From Sabethes cyaneus (lineage: Eukaryota; Arthropoda; Insecta; Diptera; Culicidae), in assembly GCF_943734655.1 (NCBI RefSeq), contig NC_071355.1, positions 205,956,939 through 206,020,938 of the forward strand: a DNA stretch of 64,000 nucleotides. The letters run 5' to 3'. Position 1 is the stretch's first letter. Every line of letters begins with the position of its first letter. Positions 20,371 to 32,164 of the stretch are shown piece by piece. The notes beneath the pieces were generated by a model. It searched no databases. It was not told where the DNA came from and worked only from the letters and a program-made list of their open reading frames with translations. The translations under genes were made by a program, and so were the position numbers.

Positions 20371-22700
20371 GACCGGAACTATTTTCTACGCAATTAATTG
20401 ACTTATCGCGAAAATAATGGCCAATTAAACTACCACTAAACGAACGATCGACAACAGTTGACATGACCAATGAATAATTAGATATTAATATTGATTACAC
20501 GCAGCGAATGCCGGTGAGGTAGTTCTGGAAACTTTGTCGAACCGCCAACGGTCATTCTGCTTGAACCCAGAAATGTTCCACTCTTGACCCACAGAATTCT
20601 ATAACTTTTCCATTCTTCTATTTAGATAATTTTTGCATAAGGATAATTGCAAACCATAACCAGTATCTATGTGGAAATGCAATCCATTTTATTATAGAGA
20701 ATGCAAAACCGTTTGATACCTGTGTGTTTTCCGGTCAGCTAACCGCAACGAAATTCCCCTCAGCCAGTCCCCTGAAAACCAAAACGTGTGCAGTATAAAA
20801 TAATATTAATAAATGCTGCAGGGAAAACTTTTCCTTTAGGAACGTATCTCATGTATTTAGCTGCTTTGCAAATTTGATAGGGATTGTAAAAATTTGGAAT
20901 AAATCTAACTTATTTTCTATTCGTTTCAACATCGGAGTTTAGTTCTTAATCGTTCGAAAACGGAAAGTTCTACTGGTTGGGTTTTCTCCAGTATGCTCCT
21001 GCACAAATCCCTACCGAAAAGAGAAAAAGCATAAAACAGTATCTAAAATATGCTTATCATGCATGCCGTGCAAGCGGTTTGTTTCATATTCGAATTTAAT
21101 AGCAGTGCATTTCGTACCGTGCAGAAAGGGGACCGACCGGGGTGGACATGAATTTCATTAGCCATCATCCCTTCTCAACCAAAACTTAGTTTCATTCTTT
21201 TCCGTTATTTCCATACCAGTGGATACGTTAATTTAGAAGTTGAATGCTAAGCGAAATTTCAGGAAGTAAGCTGATTGAACACATTCATGCCGGCCACAAT
21301 CGTTCGTCCGCAATCAATCCGAATCAATGATTTGGATAAGATAGCATCCAAAACCATTGCCTGACTGATGGACATTAATCAACTTTACACCATTATCGAT
21401 TGGTCGATTAGAGCCTTCTGTTTCCGTTCACGTTGGTAGTATTATTAAGAAGCTGGTTATGCAGAATTCTAGCTTGAAAGAAAGACAGGATTTGTGAATA
21501 AATAATCCACCTGGGAAATTAAATGAGATATCTTCAGGATAATGAGTAAAGTTTTCAAAAATAATGATCAAACCAAATTGTTGTTTCTGTAAGCTAGAAG
21601 CAAGAGTAATTCTAAATTAAATGCACCCTTAAAGCTGTTCTGAATACATTATCCAAGCTGAAAATGTTTACTCCGTGCTTCTCGAGAACGGTGACCGGTG
21701 TATAGATAGATACCTATAGGTATTTGAATTGTTAGGTAGATGTGAAAAGCGCAGAATCTAAATTATTCCTGCCGGTCTCGTTGCCATGGAAAATCATGAA
21801 TGAATAACAAAATGAATGAATTTGTCATTCAACAGCGAAAACTTTGATTTTGCTTCTATCACGTGAAAATTATGTGCACGCATATTGGTATTATTGGGAA
21901 AGGACCGATCCGAATGAAATTTTGCAATGGGTTTAAAAAACAAATATTTGATTTTTACCGTGCTGATAAGCGCAATTACTTTCAGCTATAATTTACACAT
22001 CTTTTAGATAAAACGTAATACCTGTTCATGAAGCCTTCGTTTGCCATTGTTCTTCGGATTTGCTGGGACTCTTTAACTACTAAGATCAATATTCAATGTA
22101 TACATTCAATACAATAAATTTTTTGTATTTATTTAATCAAATTTCATCTAAACTTCACTTACTTATTGATTTTGAATACAAATTACAAGTATTTTGTAAA
22201 GTGTATGTAGTGTAGAGCAAAACAAAACAGTCAACAGTCAGTCAGTTTTTAAGAAAAGTATGTATATGTATGTATATAATGTTAATATTACAGTTTCACA
22301 TAATTTTTTTGAACCACGCATTTGTTATTTTAAACACATTTTACCTATTTTATTTGGAGTCTACGATATTTTTAACAATAGACCGCAGAGGTAGTGCGCT
22401 TAACGTAAAAAGATTCCTATGTGAGTAAAATTATAATTTTGTATGTTACATGTTGTCAATAAAACAAATATTTGCTAGATTTCCTTTGAAAAAGGCCGAA
22501 ACCGACGGCCAAAACGTTGGATATACAACAAATATCCTTTTAAAATCATTTACGTAAACTGCAAAAGCCGTATATCTAAACCAAATAAGGGACTAAGAAT
22601 TCACAGTCGAAACCAGTACAATACTATTTTGCAATTTTGTATAAAGTTTTTCTGGCTACTTTCGACGTTGTATTTTGTGTATTTTTCAAATTTTTACCGT
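20371..22700. other. AT-rich stretch without genes
   Basis: No recognisable coding sequence or transposon. It contains only the ribozyme-like motif near 22484 described separately. Confidence 0.5.
22484..22526 (+). other. Possible degenerate hammerhead-like motif
   Basis: CTTTGAAAAAGGCC, a nine-base loop, GGCC and AAAACGTTGG. The two GGCC blocks can pair, flanked by relics resembling the CUGAUGA and GAAA core boxes, but several core bases are wrong. Similar motifs occur in Penelope-like element repeats. No RT lies nearby. Weak. Confidence 0.2.
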
Positions 22701-22704
22701 TACA

Positions 22705-24562
22705 CTAGCTGACCCGACAAACTTCGTATTGCCACAAATTAAACTGTGTAATACATAAATCGTGAATCTCGGATGACCTTTGTCATAATCTCGAGTTTTG
22801 CAAGTATCTGGGGAGTTCATGGGTATTTTAATATACAAATTTTCCTCACAGTAAAGTAGAAAACAACTCCCCCCAACTCCCAGCCTGATAAAATAAAGCG
22901 GATAGCATTTAAATATTCGCCATCATTACAAACCATTTCGCCGAATACCATTTTGCGGAACACCAATTCTCGGTTGACCATAACGCGGAATATAGAATTT
23001 CGCAGAATACCATTTCGCGAAAAACCTTACGCAGGATGTACCATTTCACGGAAAATCTTTTCGTATAAAGTACCATTTCGCAGGGGTGACCCAACTGAAG
23101 GAAAGTAATAGAGGTCAATAGATCTAGGAAAATAAATAAACCTAGATAGAGGTGATCTTTACGAAGGGCTGCCCCTCGCAGTGGCCGGCGCTTCCGACGG
23201 CAGGTCGCTGGCAACACTTGCGGCCTGTGGCCGTCTCGCGCTGAATTATTTAATGTTACTATTGATAGTTTTTGGTGGTCTTGTTATTGATTAATGTTTT
23301 ATGAACTCAAAACTCAGTTCTCTCAGAACGAACAAACAGCCAACCTCTGACCAGCCGATTGATATTTAATGATAGTGCAGTCACGCTCCGACGACGTAGG
23401 ATTTTTGACCCACCTTTTAGGTCTAGAAACTACACACAGCACGAACTGACTTCCCGATTCATGGACGCCTTCAATGCATTGTAACATGTTATAACCATTG
23501 GCATGAGCTCGGATGTAATAAGACATAGACTCAGTTTATACTTTAGAGGACAATTACGAAAATTCGTATACTTTTAATTTTAAGACCATAGTAATTTTGT
23601 GCGGGTTGAAATTAATTTATTTGTAATCCTATGTTGTAGTGTAGATTTAAGAATGGGTAAAGGGCTTAAAGCCTATATTCGAAATACAAATCAAAATCAA
23701 ACAAAAAAAAAACAAATGAAAAAGTCTAAAATTTCTCGAGTTCGATTAGTTTTTGAGTTACGCAAAAATTTCTGTTTTACTTGTATGATAGTCCTATCCC
23801 CCTACCACAGGGGTGAGGGGTCTCAAACCATCATTTAAAAAAATCCTACCTCCAAAACCCCCCACATGCCAAATTTGGTTCCATTTGCTTGATTACTTTT
23901 CAAGTTATGAGGAAATTTGTATTTCATTTCTATGGAAGCCCTCCCTCCTAAAAAGGTAAGGGGTCCTAATTCATCATAGAAAAAATTCATGCCTCGAAAA
24001 ACACACACATGCCAAATATGGTTCCATTTGATTAATTAGTTTTCGAGTTATGAGGAAATTTGTATTTCATTTGTATAGGAGCCCCCCCCCCCCCCTCCTA
24101 AAGTCTCAATTCACCATAGAAAAAATTCTTGTCTCCAAACACACCCACATGTAAAATTTTGTTCCATTTGCTTGATTAGTTCTCGCGTAATGCAGAAATT
24201 TGTGTTTCATTTGTATGGGAGCCCCCCCTCTTAGTGGGAGGAGGGGTCTCTAACCATCATAAGAACCTTCCATGGCCCCAAAAATTCCTACATGCAAATT
24301 TTCACCCCGATCCGCTCAATAGTTTTCGATTCTATAAGGAACATAGAGCAGACAGACAGTCATTTTTGTAGGCATAGATTTGTATGGGAGCCCCCCCCCC
24401 CCCTTTTAGTGGGGGGAGGGGTCTTTTGCCATCGAGAGAACCTTCCGTAGCCCCAAAAACCCCTACATTCAAATTTTCACGCCGATCGGTCCAGTAGTTT
24501 TTGATTCTAAAAGGAACATAGGGACAGACAGACAGAAATCCTTTTTTATAGGTATAGATTAT
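22705..24562 (+). repeat. Dispersed repeat with GCTGACCCGACAAACTTCGT head and tandem ~130-190-bp units
   Basis: The head CTAGCTGACCCGACAAACTT is at about 22707. From about 23740 come at least five imperfect units. Each has an AGTTATGAGGAAATTTGTAT-like block, a poly-C stretch (GGAGCCCCCCC), GGGGTCTC..CCATCAT and ACATGCAAATTT or ACATGCCAAATT. The last two units carry GACAGACAGA and end in TATAGGTATAGATTATCAC. It is a widespread type of arthropod dispersed repeat. I do not assign it to a class. There is no ORF of interest. Confidence 0.65.
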
Positions 24563-27500
24563 CACGTCATTATTAAGTCACTCATATGTCCTTTTGTTCG
24601 TAATTAGGCACTGCTTCTTATGAAAATTTGAAGTTCTTTTTTCCATTATTCCAGACAAACTACTATCGGACTAAAAAACACAGAAGATTCGTCCAAAATT
24701 TTGGTCTGAAATCGGACCGAACATTGAATGATGTACGATAACCTTAGTAGTTTTTATTAAAATAAAAATTGTTTTGATTCATTATTCCCGTCAAAAGACG
24801 AAGGCTTCTTCCGGTGCGGAAATTATTTTCCACTAAAAAGATGAGGAAAATAGCCAGCGTTAGACGTGCCACTAAAAAAACGGCATCTAATATGTAAAAT
24901 TGCACTTCATTATTCTAATATTCACCAGAGCAAACCGCATTTATTCGTTTCAGCCAAGCTTGTAATAACAAAACTGTAAATTGTGGGCTCCCCTCGAGTC
25001 AGCTCGTTTGGTTGCCACCTAGAAAGGGAAGGGTCAGTTCTTTTTTCGCATTCTACCTTTTTTCGTGTAATTTCAGTTTCGTGCTGCTTTCAACCGATCA
25101 TACATCGAGATATTTCATTAGCACAGCGACACCAACCAACCGTGCCCAGGATTCATAAAAGAAGGTAGCCGATTTGGCTGGGTATGGCTGAATTACAGTA
25201 CCTACAAACGTACAGACCTACAAAATAGGACGGCGGTGCAGTGTGTCCTGCTCGTTTGCCGTTGGTCCGTCACACAGGACCCGGTTGCATGTCGCTGATT
25301 AGGGATCGTAATTTATGGAACGCTCGACGTTTTTCAAACAGTGAATGAATAAGCAATTTAGCTAAACATACTCGCCTGTGTGGTTCTAATGTCTGGCTGA
25401 TGTTAGCCGTCAGATAATTTTTTCCTTTCATTATTATTTAATCACTACGTTTTATGTTTTACACAACTTTCCCTCAGTCATTCCCTAGCGGAGAGTTATG
25501 AACAATATTATTTCATTTGGTTATAATCAAATTGGCAATGGTCAATTTCCTATGCAAATTTTCAAACACAAAAAACGTCCTTTTAATTTAAATTCATTTT
25601 ACACAACTGCTCCCCGACCGGAACTCATTAATCACTCGTTTGCAATCGACCAGAAATGTATAGCTTCTTAAATTACCGCCTTTCAGAGCTACCATATGGG
25701 ATACCTCCGTCGTCGCGTCACCAGAGCAGAAGGAGGGAATCCATTCAAGAAACCTAATTACGGTGTGCCATTGGCCCATATCCCATAACGCTGGTAGTCT
25801 TGAATTTCCAACTTCAAACCTACCATCCTTACATAGTCCCAAGCTCGAATTATCATTATCATTAAACGCTAAATAGAGCAACATTTTTACGGAGTGCCAA
25901 CGATTTTTACACTACCGACCGACTAATGTGAGTGTCGTATATCACATCGGTATTTTTTACCTTTTGCGCTTAGAATTTGGCCTTTTAATTGTTTGTCCCT
26001 CCGTAGGGTTTGCCCAGACTTGGTTCTCAAAAGAACAAAAAAAAAAGAGGGTGGAAAATGATTTTTCGAGCTGCCGCCACTTCGAATGCACACGGTTTGT
26101 GTTGTGTCTTGTCAGTCTTTCGGCATGTTTGACATGCTTCTTTTTGTCGCGGAAACTTAATTCTGTCAGTTCGAGGGTGTTTGTTTTCGCTGCCGGTTAT
26201 TTTTCTTTGGAGTTTTCCTTCCTCTTTCGCATACACAGCTTAGAATGAGATCATTTAGCCGATCTGTGTTACGAGCTGCTATAACAATCAAACAAATGTA
26301 TCGTATGAAAACCAATATACCGGTCATGTGAAATTGATATGCCTAGCTGAAGACTAGTATTGTGAACCCTAGCATAGCATGTCTGAAGGTTCGTTGACAT
26401 CCATTCAACTACTTTACCATTCACAAACTTAAGAGGAGGCTACCATTGATTGTCGTCACACGTTGACCCTATTAGAACTTATCAATCGTCAACTCGTGAC
26501 GATGAAAAGGATTCCACCGGCTACTTGTACTTAGGAAACTGAACAGTTTCGCTTATGGTATCCCGTCTATGCACAAAAAAAAACAACTGATCCTTCTCTG
26601 ACAGTGGCGAACAATTCAAAAAATTTGTTTCGAAGATCACGAACCTAACAGAGCAGGAAGGAACGTTTTCACATTTCAAGCACACTTCTGTTTCGAATCG
26701 GAATAAAACCGCGCTTCGGAAAAACAACAATAAAGTAACGATTAACTGGTTGGAAAACACTGTCGACTGCCGAACGGCGTTCGACATTATCGAGAAAAGT
26801 TTGTGTTTTTCTTTTTAACCGCTTATTGCTAGAGAGAAACACGTCAGCGATTTCTTCACACCCCACCGACCGGCCAAATCGTTCGACTGAGTAAAGGCAG
26901 GCGATCCGTGCCAGCTATAGCTTCTTGAGATTTTTTTTCCTTGACTTTTAATGCTTATTGGATATGGCACGCGTCTGTTCTGAATTAAAAAATACCGCCC
27001 CGATTAGGTTGGTTTATCTGTTCAATTAGTTTTGCATTTTGCTATGATTTTGTTTTTCTGAAAGGAGGTAGGGGTCAATACTTAACATGTTCGAGATGTA
27101 GCAAAGTACAAACTCGCGTAAAGCCACTGTCCAGAAGATTGAAGTGAATGATGGATGGGTGGATAGATAGATGATTGCTGTAAAAACAGAAGCTGTGAAA
27201 TATCTTAGTCCATTTTTACTGGCTTGAAGAGTTCGATCGGTCAGAATGTTACACCAGTTACTTTCCGCCGTTTTCCTCCTCCCACTAAAACTGAACTGCG
27301 AAGGAAGGAAATCGTTTGCTTTCCGATATTTAAATTTGTCTAGACTCTAGGACTGAATTGTCTGCTGCCGATAGATTCTGAACGTGCCTAGCTCATTTGT
27401 GGGTAGAAACGCCGATGACATTTTGTTCTGGTTGTATTTTTAGAAATTCACATTCTTAAGATGCCGATTAGTGGATGAGCCACAAGCAGCAGAAATTCTT

Positions 27501-27690
27501 AGAAATTTTCTTTTGTTTTGTTATATGGAATAGCCGACCGTGTCGACAGACGTTTAGCAAAGTTGTACGTATTATTTATATTCGATTTCTATTTATTCAA
27601 AAAATACTAACTGTATTTGGAATAAATTTATGTTTCCAGAGCTTAAGATTATCTACATCAGGATTATTAAATGGCTTTACGTTGTCCTTC
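24563..27690. other. Stretch without recognised genes
   Basis: The longest ORFs (106 codons at 25928 +, 96 codons at 25594-25884 -) match no family I know. Contains the candidate exon at 25077-25164. Some segments, for example 25000-25330, are less AT-rich and could be conserved non-coding DNA. Confidence 0.45.
25077..25164 (+). other. Weak candidate cassette exon
   Basis: The acceptor is good: CTACCTTTTTTCGTG then TAATTTCAG. The donor AAAAGAAG|GTAGCC is acceptable. The 88-base interval is open in one frame (third), with stops in the other two. It lies on the strand of the 13.4-kb promoter. It remains a motif-only prediction. Confidence 0.22.
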
Positions 27691-27694
27691 ATCT

Positions 27695-27860
27695 GTCTTT
27701 TCCATTAATCTGCCTTGTCCATCGATCTGTCTTGTCAACCAGATTATCTTGTCCATCGATCTGTCTTGTCCACCGGTCTGTTTTGTCCATCGCTCTGTCT
27801 TCTCCATCACTCTGTCTTGTGTTTTAATCGATCGATCTGTCTATCTTGTCCCTACATTGA
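27695..27860 (+). repeat. 17-bp minisatellite, block 1
   Basis: Successive units of CTTGTCCATCGATCTGT and variants (CTTGTCCACCGGTCTGT, TTTGTCCATCGCTCTGT) with an exact 17-base step near 27750-27815. It gives cysteine/valine-rich open frames in all three forward frames, an artefact of the unit length. The larger block is at 33175-34690. Confidence 0.85.
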
Positions 27861-28464
27861 TCGTGACCACCTCTGTTATCGATCATCACAAACAATTGGA
27901 TCACCAACAACTTTCAACCGAAAGGAATCATTCACCTCTTATAGTGTCTGATATGGCTTCTACAGTGCGTAAATTCTTTACTACTGCCATGCTGATAATG
28001 ATGTTCTTTATAACCAAGTAGCTAGAATTCTTGTCCTGTTTGCATTTAGTAGCTTTACTTTTTTTTATGTGATAATTAAAAACTGTTGAACAGATGCCTG
28101 GGACATGCAGAGAGTTACCTGAAAGGAGCGTCAAATATAGCTCTGGCTCTCTAAAGCTCCAACCTAGCGCCTCCACGCATTTCTAAGTCAAATGATGACG
28201 GTCGATGGCCTTACCTGAAAATGCTTCATGTACTTACTGGAGCAGTTAAGCTAGGAGGTGCGAACTAGCTTGTTCTCCAGGTGAGGGGCGGCTCACACAG
28301 CGTTTGTCTCGGAACGGGCGGCTGAGTATGAAATGCTGTATCCCGCAAGCTATAAGTAGAAAGCAGACCCATCAGCGGGATGTAGGTATCGCGACCCCGG
28401 TGAGGTAGTAGAAAGAAATTTAGGACGGAACGATCGGTATAGGAAACGGCAAGGAATATGGAAA
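27861..28464. other. Possible leader of the RTE-like element and flanking DNA
   Basis: No ORF is recognised. From about 28085 the composition becomes GC-richer (GGGACATGCAGAGAGTTACC, CGGAACGGGCGGCTGAG) and joins smoothly to the endonuclease, which would suit a 5' UTR. The boundary cannot be seen. Confidence 0.35.
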
Positions 28465-30810
28465 CGATTAAGGGATAACGATTGGAAAATTGGTACCTGG
28501 TATGTTCGAACTCTCCAAGAACTGGTACGGGCTGGCTTGCTTGCTCGAGAGCTGCATCAACTCGGAGTGGAGATCGCTGCTATTCAGGAAGTTCAGTGGC
28601 CAAATTCCGGAGAAAGGGAGTTCCGTGCAGTAGACCCTATTGCAGGCACTTCTTTTAAGTACCACATCTACTACAGTGGCGGCAAGAAAGCAGAACATAG
28701 AGTCGGTTTCGTAGTGTTGGGAAAACAAAAGCAACGAGTTATCTTGTAGTGAGTAAGATTCGCGCAAGGCTGTCGAACACGGCGAAAGCCCGCACTGAGA
28801 GGACGCTGCGTTTCAACATCCAGCGGTTAACGGCAGACGGCGTGGCAGTGGAGTACGCCAGAAAGCTTGACCAACGAATCGCAGAACAGTAGGTAGAAGA
28901 AGGTGATATAAATGGGCTGTGGAGGAACATCCATGGTGCCATCGAAACAGTTGCGAGAGAGTGACAGATGAAAAGAACCAGGCCAGGAGTCGCATGCTTA
29001 CTGCGGAAACGCGTCAAAATAGAGAGAGGTACAGAGAGACTAGAGCTGCGGAAAAAAATCCATCGTCTAAAGAAACGCGAGTATGAGGAGCACGTGCTCT
29101 CCGGCGCAGAGGAGCGATACGCCAGCAACAACACACGGAGTTTCTATAAAACGGTGAGATGCAGGAATTTTGCCATACCTGTGATGTGCTATGATAGTGC
29201 TGGCAACCTGCTTACCAACAAAACGACGGTAGCAGCCAGGTGGAAGGAGCACCTCCAGACACTGTTGAATGGAGAGGTAAACGCGGAGATCAGCAGGGAC
29301 AGGATAGGAATTGTAAGCGATGGCCAAGCTGTGGAGCCACCAACACAGGAGGAGGTTAAGAAGGCAATCAATGAGCCGAAAAACGGTAAGGCTGCTGGGA
29401 AGGACGGTATCCCGGCTGAACTTCTAAAAGCGGGGAGCGAGCGACTGTACGAAGCAATCCACCGGATCATTGTAGGGATCTGGGCGGAAGAACAAATGCC
29501 GGAGGAGTGGTTGGATGGCCTCATTTGCCAAATTATCAAAAAGGGACATCGACTGGAGTGTAAAAACTATCGAGGAAGTACATTGCTCAATTCTGCCTAC
29601 AGAGTCCTTCGTTGGCGACTACCGAGCTGGTTTTCGTGAGGGTCGCTCCACGACGGATCAGATGTTTATCCTGCGTCAGTTGCTAGACAAGTTCCGGGAG
29701 TACAACTTGCAGACACACCATCTGTTTGTGGACTTTAAAGCGGCGTACGATTCAGTCAAACGAAATGAGCTGTGGCAGATAATGCTAGAACATGGTTTTC
29801 CGACGAAGCTAGTTACGCTGATTCGTGCGACGCTGGACGGATCAAAATCATGTGTTAGAATAGCGAGTGAGACCTCAGCTGCTTTCGTGACGCTGGATGG
29901 ACTAAAGCAAGGGGATGCACTCTTTAATCTGCTATTCAACATTGCCTTGGAAGGTGCATTACGAAGGGCAAACGTGGAAAGGAATGGAATGGATCATCAC
30001 GAAATCTCACATGCTTCTTGGTTTTGCGGATGACGTCGATATCATCGGAATCAACCGTAGAGCAGTGGAAGAAGCCTTCAGGCCCTTTAGAAGGAAAGCG
30101 GCGAGATTGGGACTTACCATTAACACCGCCAAAACGAAGTACATGATTGCTGGTAGGGAAAGTGGGAGACCAAGTGGTGTTGGTGTCGAAGTGGAGTTAG
30201 ATAGGAAGTAGTGGAGGAATGTTGGTGCACTCGTGACATATGACAACGATGTAAGCCGCGAATTGAAACGACGAGTTGTAGCCGCGAATCGGGCTTTCAA
30301 CGGTTTACGTAGCCAGCTGAAGTCCCGTAGTTTGCAAATTCGCACAAAACTGGCGCTCTACAGAACACTAATCCTCCCAGTGGCTCTTTAGGGACACGAA
30401 TCATGGACGCTAAAGGAAGCTGATCGACGAGTGCTTGGGGGTTTTGAGCGTAAAATTCTGCGATCTATACTTGGTGGCAAAATGGAAAATAGAGTGTGGC
30501 GCAGACGCATGAATCACAAGCTGTACTAAGTATACAAATATGCTGATATAGTGAAGGTAGTGCAATGTGGTAGGATGCAGTGGGCTGAACACGTGGCCAG
30601 AATGCCCGACGAAAGAGTAACCAAAACCATTTTCAACAGAGAACCAGGAAGAGGCCGTATACTCCGAGGCAGACCCCGCACCCGGTGAGTGTGTGCTGTC
30701 GAAGTCGATGCACGCTCAGCTAGTGCTCGTGGGGATTGGAGAACGGCAGCCCAGGACTGACGGTACTGGAGGACTATAATTGCCACTAAATTAAAGTAAG
30801 TAAGTAAGTG
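28465..30810 (+). pseudogene. RTE-like non-LTR element: partial endonuclease and RT
   Basis: The endonuclease start is near 28475 (GTWYVRTLQ.LVRAGLLAREL, then VEIAAIQEVQWPNSGE). The rest of that domain is deleted near 28745. A linker (KIRARLSNTAKARTERTL) leads to RT: GKDGIPAELLKAGSE near 29400, YRGSTLLNSAYRV near 29570, REGRSTTDQMF near 29640, VDFKAAYDSVKRNELW near 29733 (motif A), GLKQGD near 29900 and LLGFADDVDII near 30015 (motif C, both D present). The C-terminal RRMNHKLY and WAEHVARMPDE follow near 30510-30610. The 3' tail is AAAGTAAGTAAGTAAG at about 30795. Frameshifts near 29515, 29640 and 30005 and stops at 28749 and 28964 inactivate it. An untranslated leader may extend left to about 28085. 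Confidence 0.88.
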
Positions 30811-31035
30811 AATAGATGCTTTCAGAAAACGCAACATAACGTAAATATGATCAGAAAATGATGAAAAAATAGGGAAAATAAGGTGAAAACTTGACAAAAA
30901 AATGACAAGAGAACGCCGTAACACGATGACACGGGCAAGATTGGCAAGGCACAAATCTAACACATGATTGTGAGGAGCGTGCTGCTCGAGCCACAAGTGC
31001 TGATACCTATTACGCTAAATCAGCACCAAAAAAAA
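30811..31035 (+). repeat. Purine-rich degenerate tract, block A
   Basis: A/G-rich units such as ATGATGAAAAAATAGGG and TTGACAAAAAAATGACAAG follow directly after the RTE tail. It appears continuous in type with 32165-33060, separated by SINE insertions. Confidence 0.55.
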
Positions 31036-31059
31036 CAAAAAAAAAGAAAAATATTTTTT

Positions 31060-31255
31060 TTGGATGGGGAGTAAATGTATAATGCGAAAAATGTGTAATT
31101 GGATGAACTGGAAAATTTCAATATAGGTATAGACAAATATATAATAGAAAAATATTGAATTTTATGGCATGTGGAACCCGAACCCACATCTCTCGATTGC
31201 CGGTCAAGTGTGATACCCTTACTCCACTGCCGTAATCTTCTATTAGGTAGTCTAT
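31060..31255 (-). repeat. SINE-C copy 1 (tRNA-like head)
   Basis: On the minus strand the head reads ACGGCAGTGGAGTAAGGGTA, then TTGACCGGCAATCGAGAG and box-B-like TGGGTTCGGGTTCCAC. The body toward lower coordinates has the complement of GGATGAACTGGAAAATTTC, shared with the copy near 53880-54010. It is non-coding and probably Pol III-derived. Confidence 0.55.
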
Positions 31256-31343
31256 AATTTAGTTTTGTTGCGCTCTTCCTATTTTAATGTGGATTCAAAA
31301 AAGTACGCCATGACCACGAAGGAGTCTTACACAAGAAAAATAC

Positions 31344-31672
31344 TAATATTTTTTTGAAATGATGATTCTACAATTGATGAAGGGACGGTAAGGGAAAGTA
31401 ATGAAGAAGGATTTTTTCGGGAATGAAGGGGAAGGGTGGAAAGGAAGGGGGGGTAATAGGTAGCTATGCTTAACAAGTTGTCGTTGTGACTCCTATCTTT
31501 TGTCCAATGCTGGAAGGTGCATGGGTCGAACCAAGCTGTAATCAGAGATTATAACCGGATTTGAACCCACAACACCTGCCAGGGCGTGTCGCTCACTGGT
31601 ACCCGTGTACCTTTGAACCACAGAGGCGCTGGACAAAAGAAGTCTGCACAACCCCCCTTATTAACCATAGCG
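31344..31672 (-). repeat. SINE-A copy 3, left arm of a long inverted repeat
   Basis: Reverse-complement SINE-A, running from TAATATTTTTTTGAAA to ACCATAGCG. It shares private variants with the right arm (CCAGTGAGCGACAC, GATTACAGC, GCATAGC) that the 863 and 8682 copies lack. The arms therefore come from one duplication-inversion rather than two independent SINE insertions. Confidence 0.85.
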
Positions 31673-31797
31673 CGACCACCGACCGAGAAGTTTTTAATCT
31701 AACGTCTTTTTACTTTCAGGACGACGACACGGTGGTTTCTACAATAGGTAGAGGAAGAGGCACAATTTGTGTGTCTAAAAATAGACCAACCCATGTC
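31673..31797. other. Spacer of the SINE-A inverted repeat
   Basis: 125 bases combining a reversed piece of the long SINE-A 5' extension (complement of TCGTCGTCCTGAAAGTAAAA) with a forward piece (GGTTTCTACAATAGGTAGAGG...). In the 863 copy both are in the same direction, so the centre has been rearranged. Confidence 0.7.
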
Positions 31798-32130
31798 CGC
31801 TATGGTTAATAAGGGGGGTTGTGCAGACTTCTTTTGTCCAGCGCCTCTGTGGTTCAAAGGTACACGGGTACCAGTGAGCGACACGCCCTGGCAGGTGTTG
31901 TGGGTTCAAATCCGGTTATAATCTCTGATTACAGCTTGGTTCGACCCATGCACCTTCCAGCATTGGACAAAAGATAGGAGTCACAACGACAACTTGTTAA
32001 GCATAGCTACCTATTACCCTCCCCCCCTTCCTTTCCACCCTTCCCCTTCATTCCCGAAAAAATCCTTCTTCATTACTTTCCCTTACCGTCCCTTCATCAA
32101 TTGTAGAATCATCGTTTCAAAAAAATATTA
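31798..32130 (+). repeat. SINE-A copy 4, right arm of a long inverted repeat
   Basis: Forward SINE-A from CGCTATGGTTAATAAGG to CAAAAAAATATTA, almost identical to the complement of the left arm. Box B is GGGTTCAAATCC near 31900. Only a few differences are visible, such as two extra bases in the C-rich run near 32018 and CATCG versus CATCA near 32111. Confidence 0.87.
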
Positions 32131-32164
32131 ATATATGCCTGACCGCATTTCAAGGTCATGACTA

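Noticed and set aside
23740..24562. CRISPR-like array
   Set aside because: Spaced repeats exist, but units are long and degenerate with no distinct spacers. The genome is eukaryotic and the pattern fits a tandem dispersed repeat.
25594..25884. 96-codon minus-strand ORF
   Set aside because: Length is expected by chance and no motif is recognised.
28468..28767. 99-codon minus-strand ORF as a gene
   Set aside because: It is the shadow of the endonuclease-domain fragment on the + strand.
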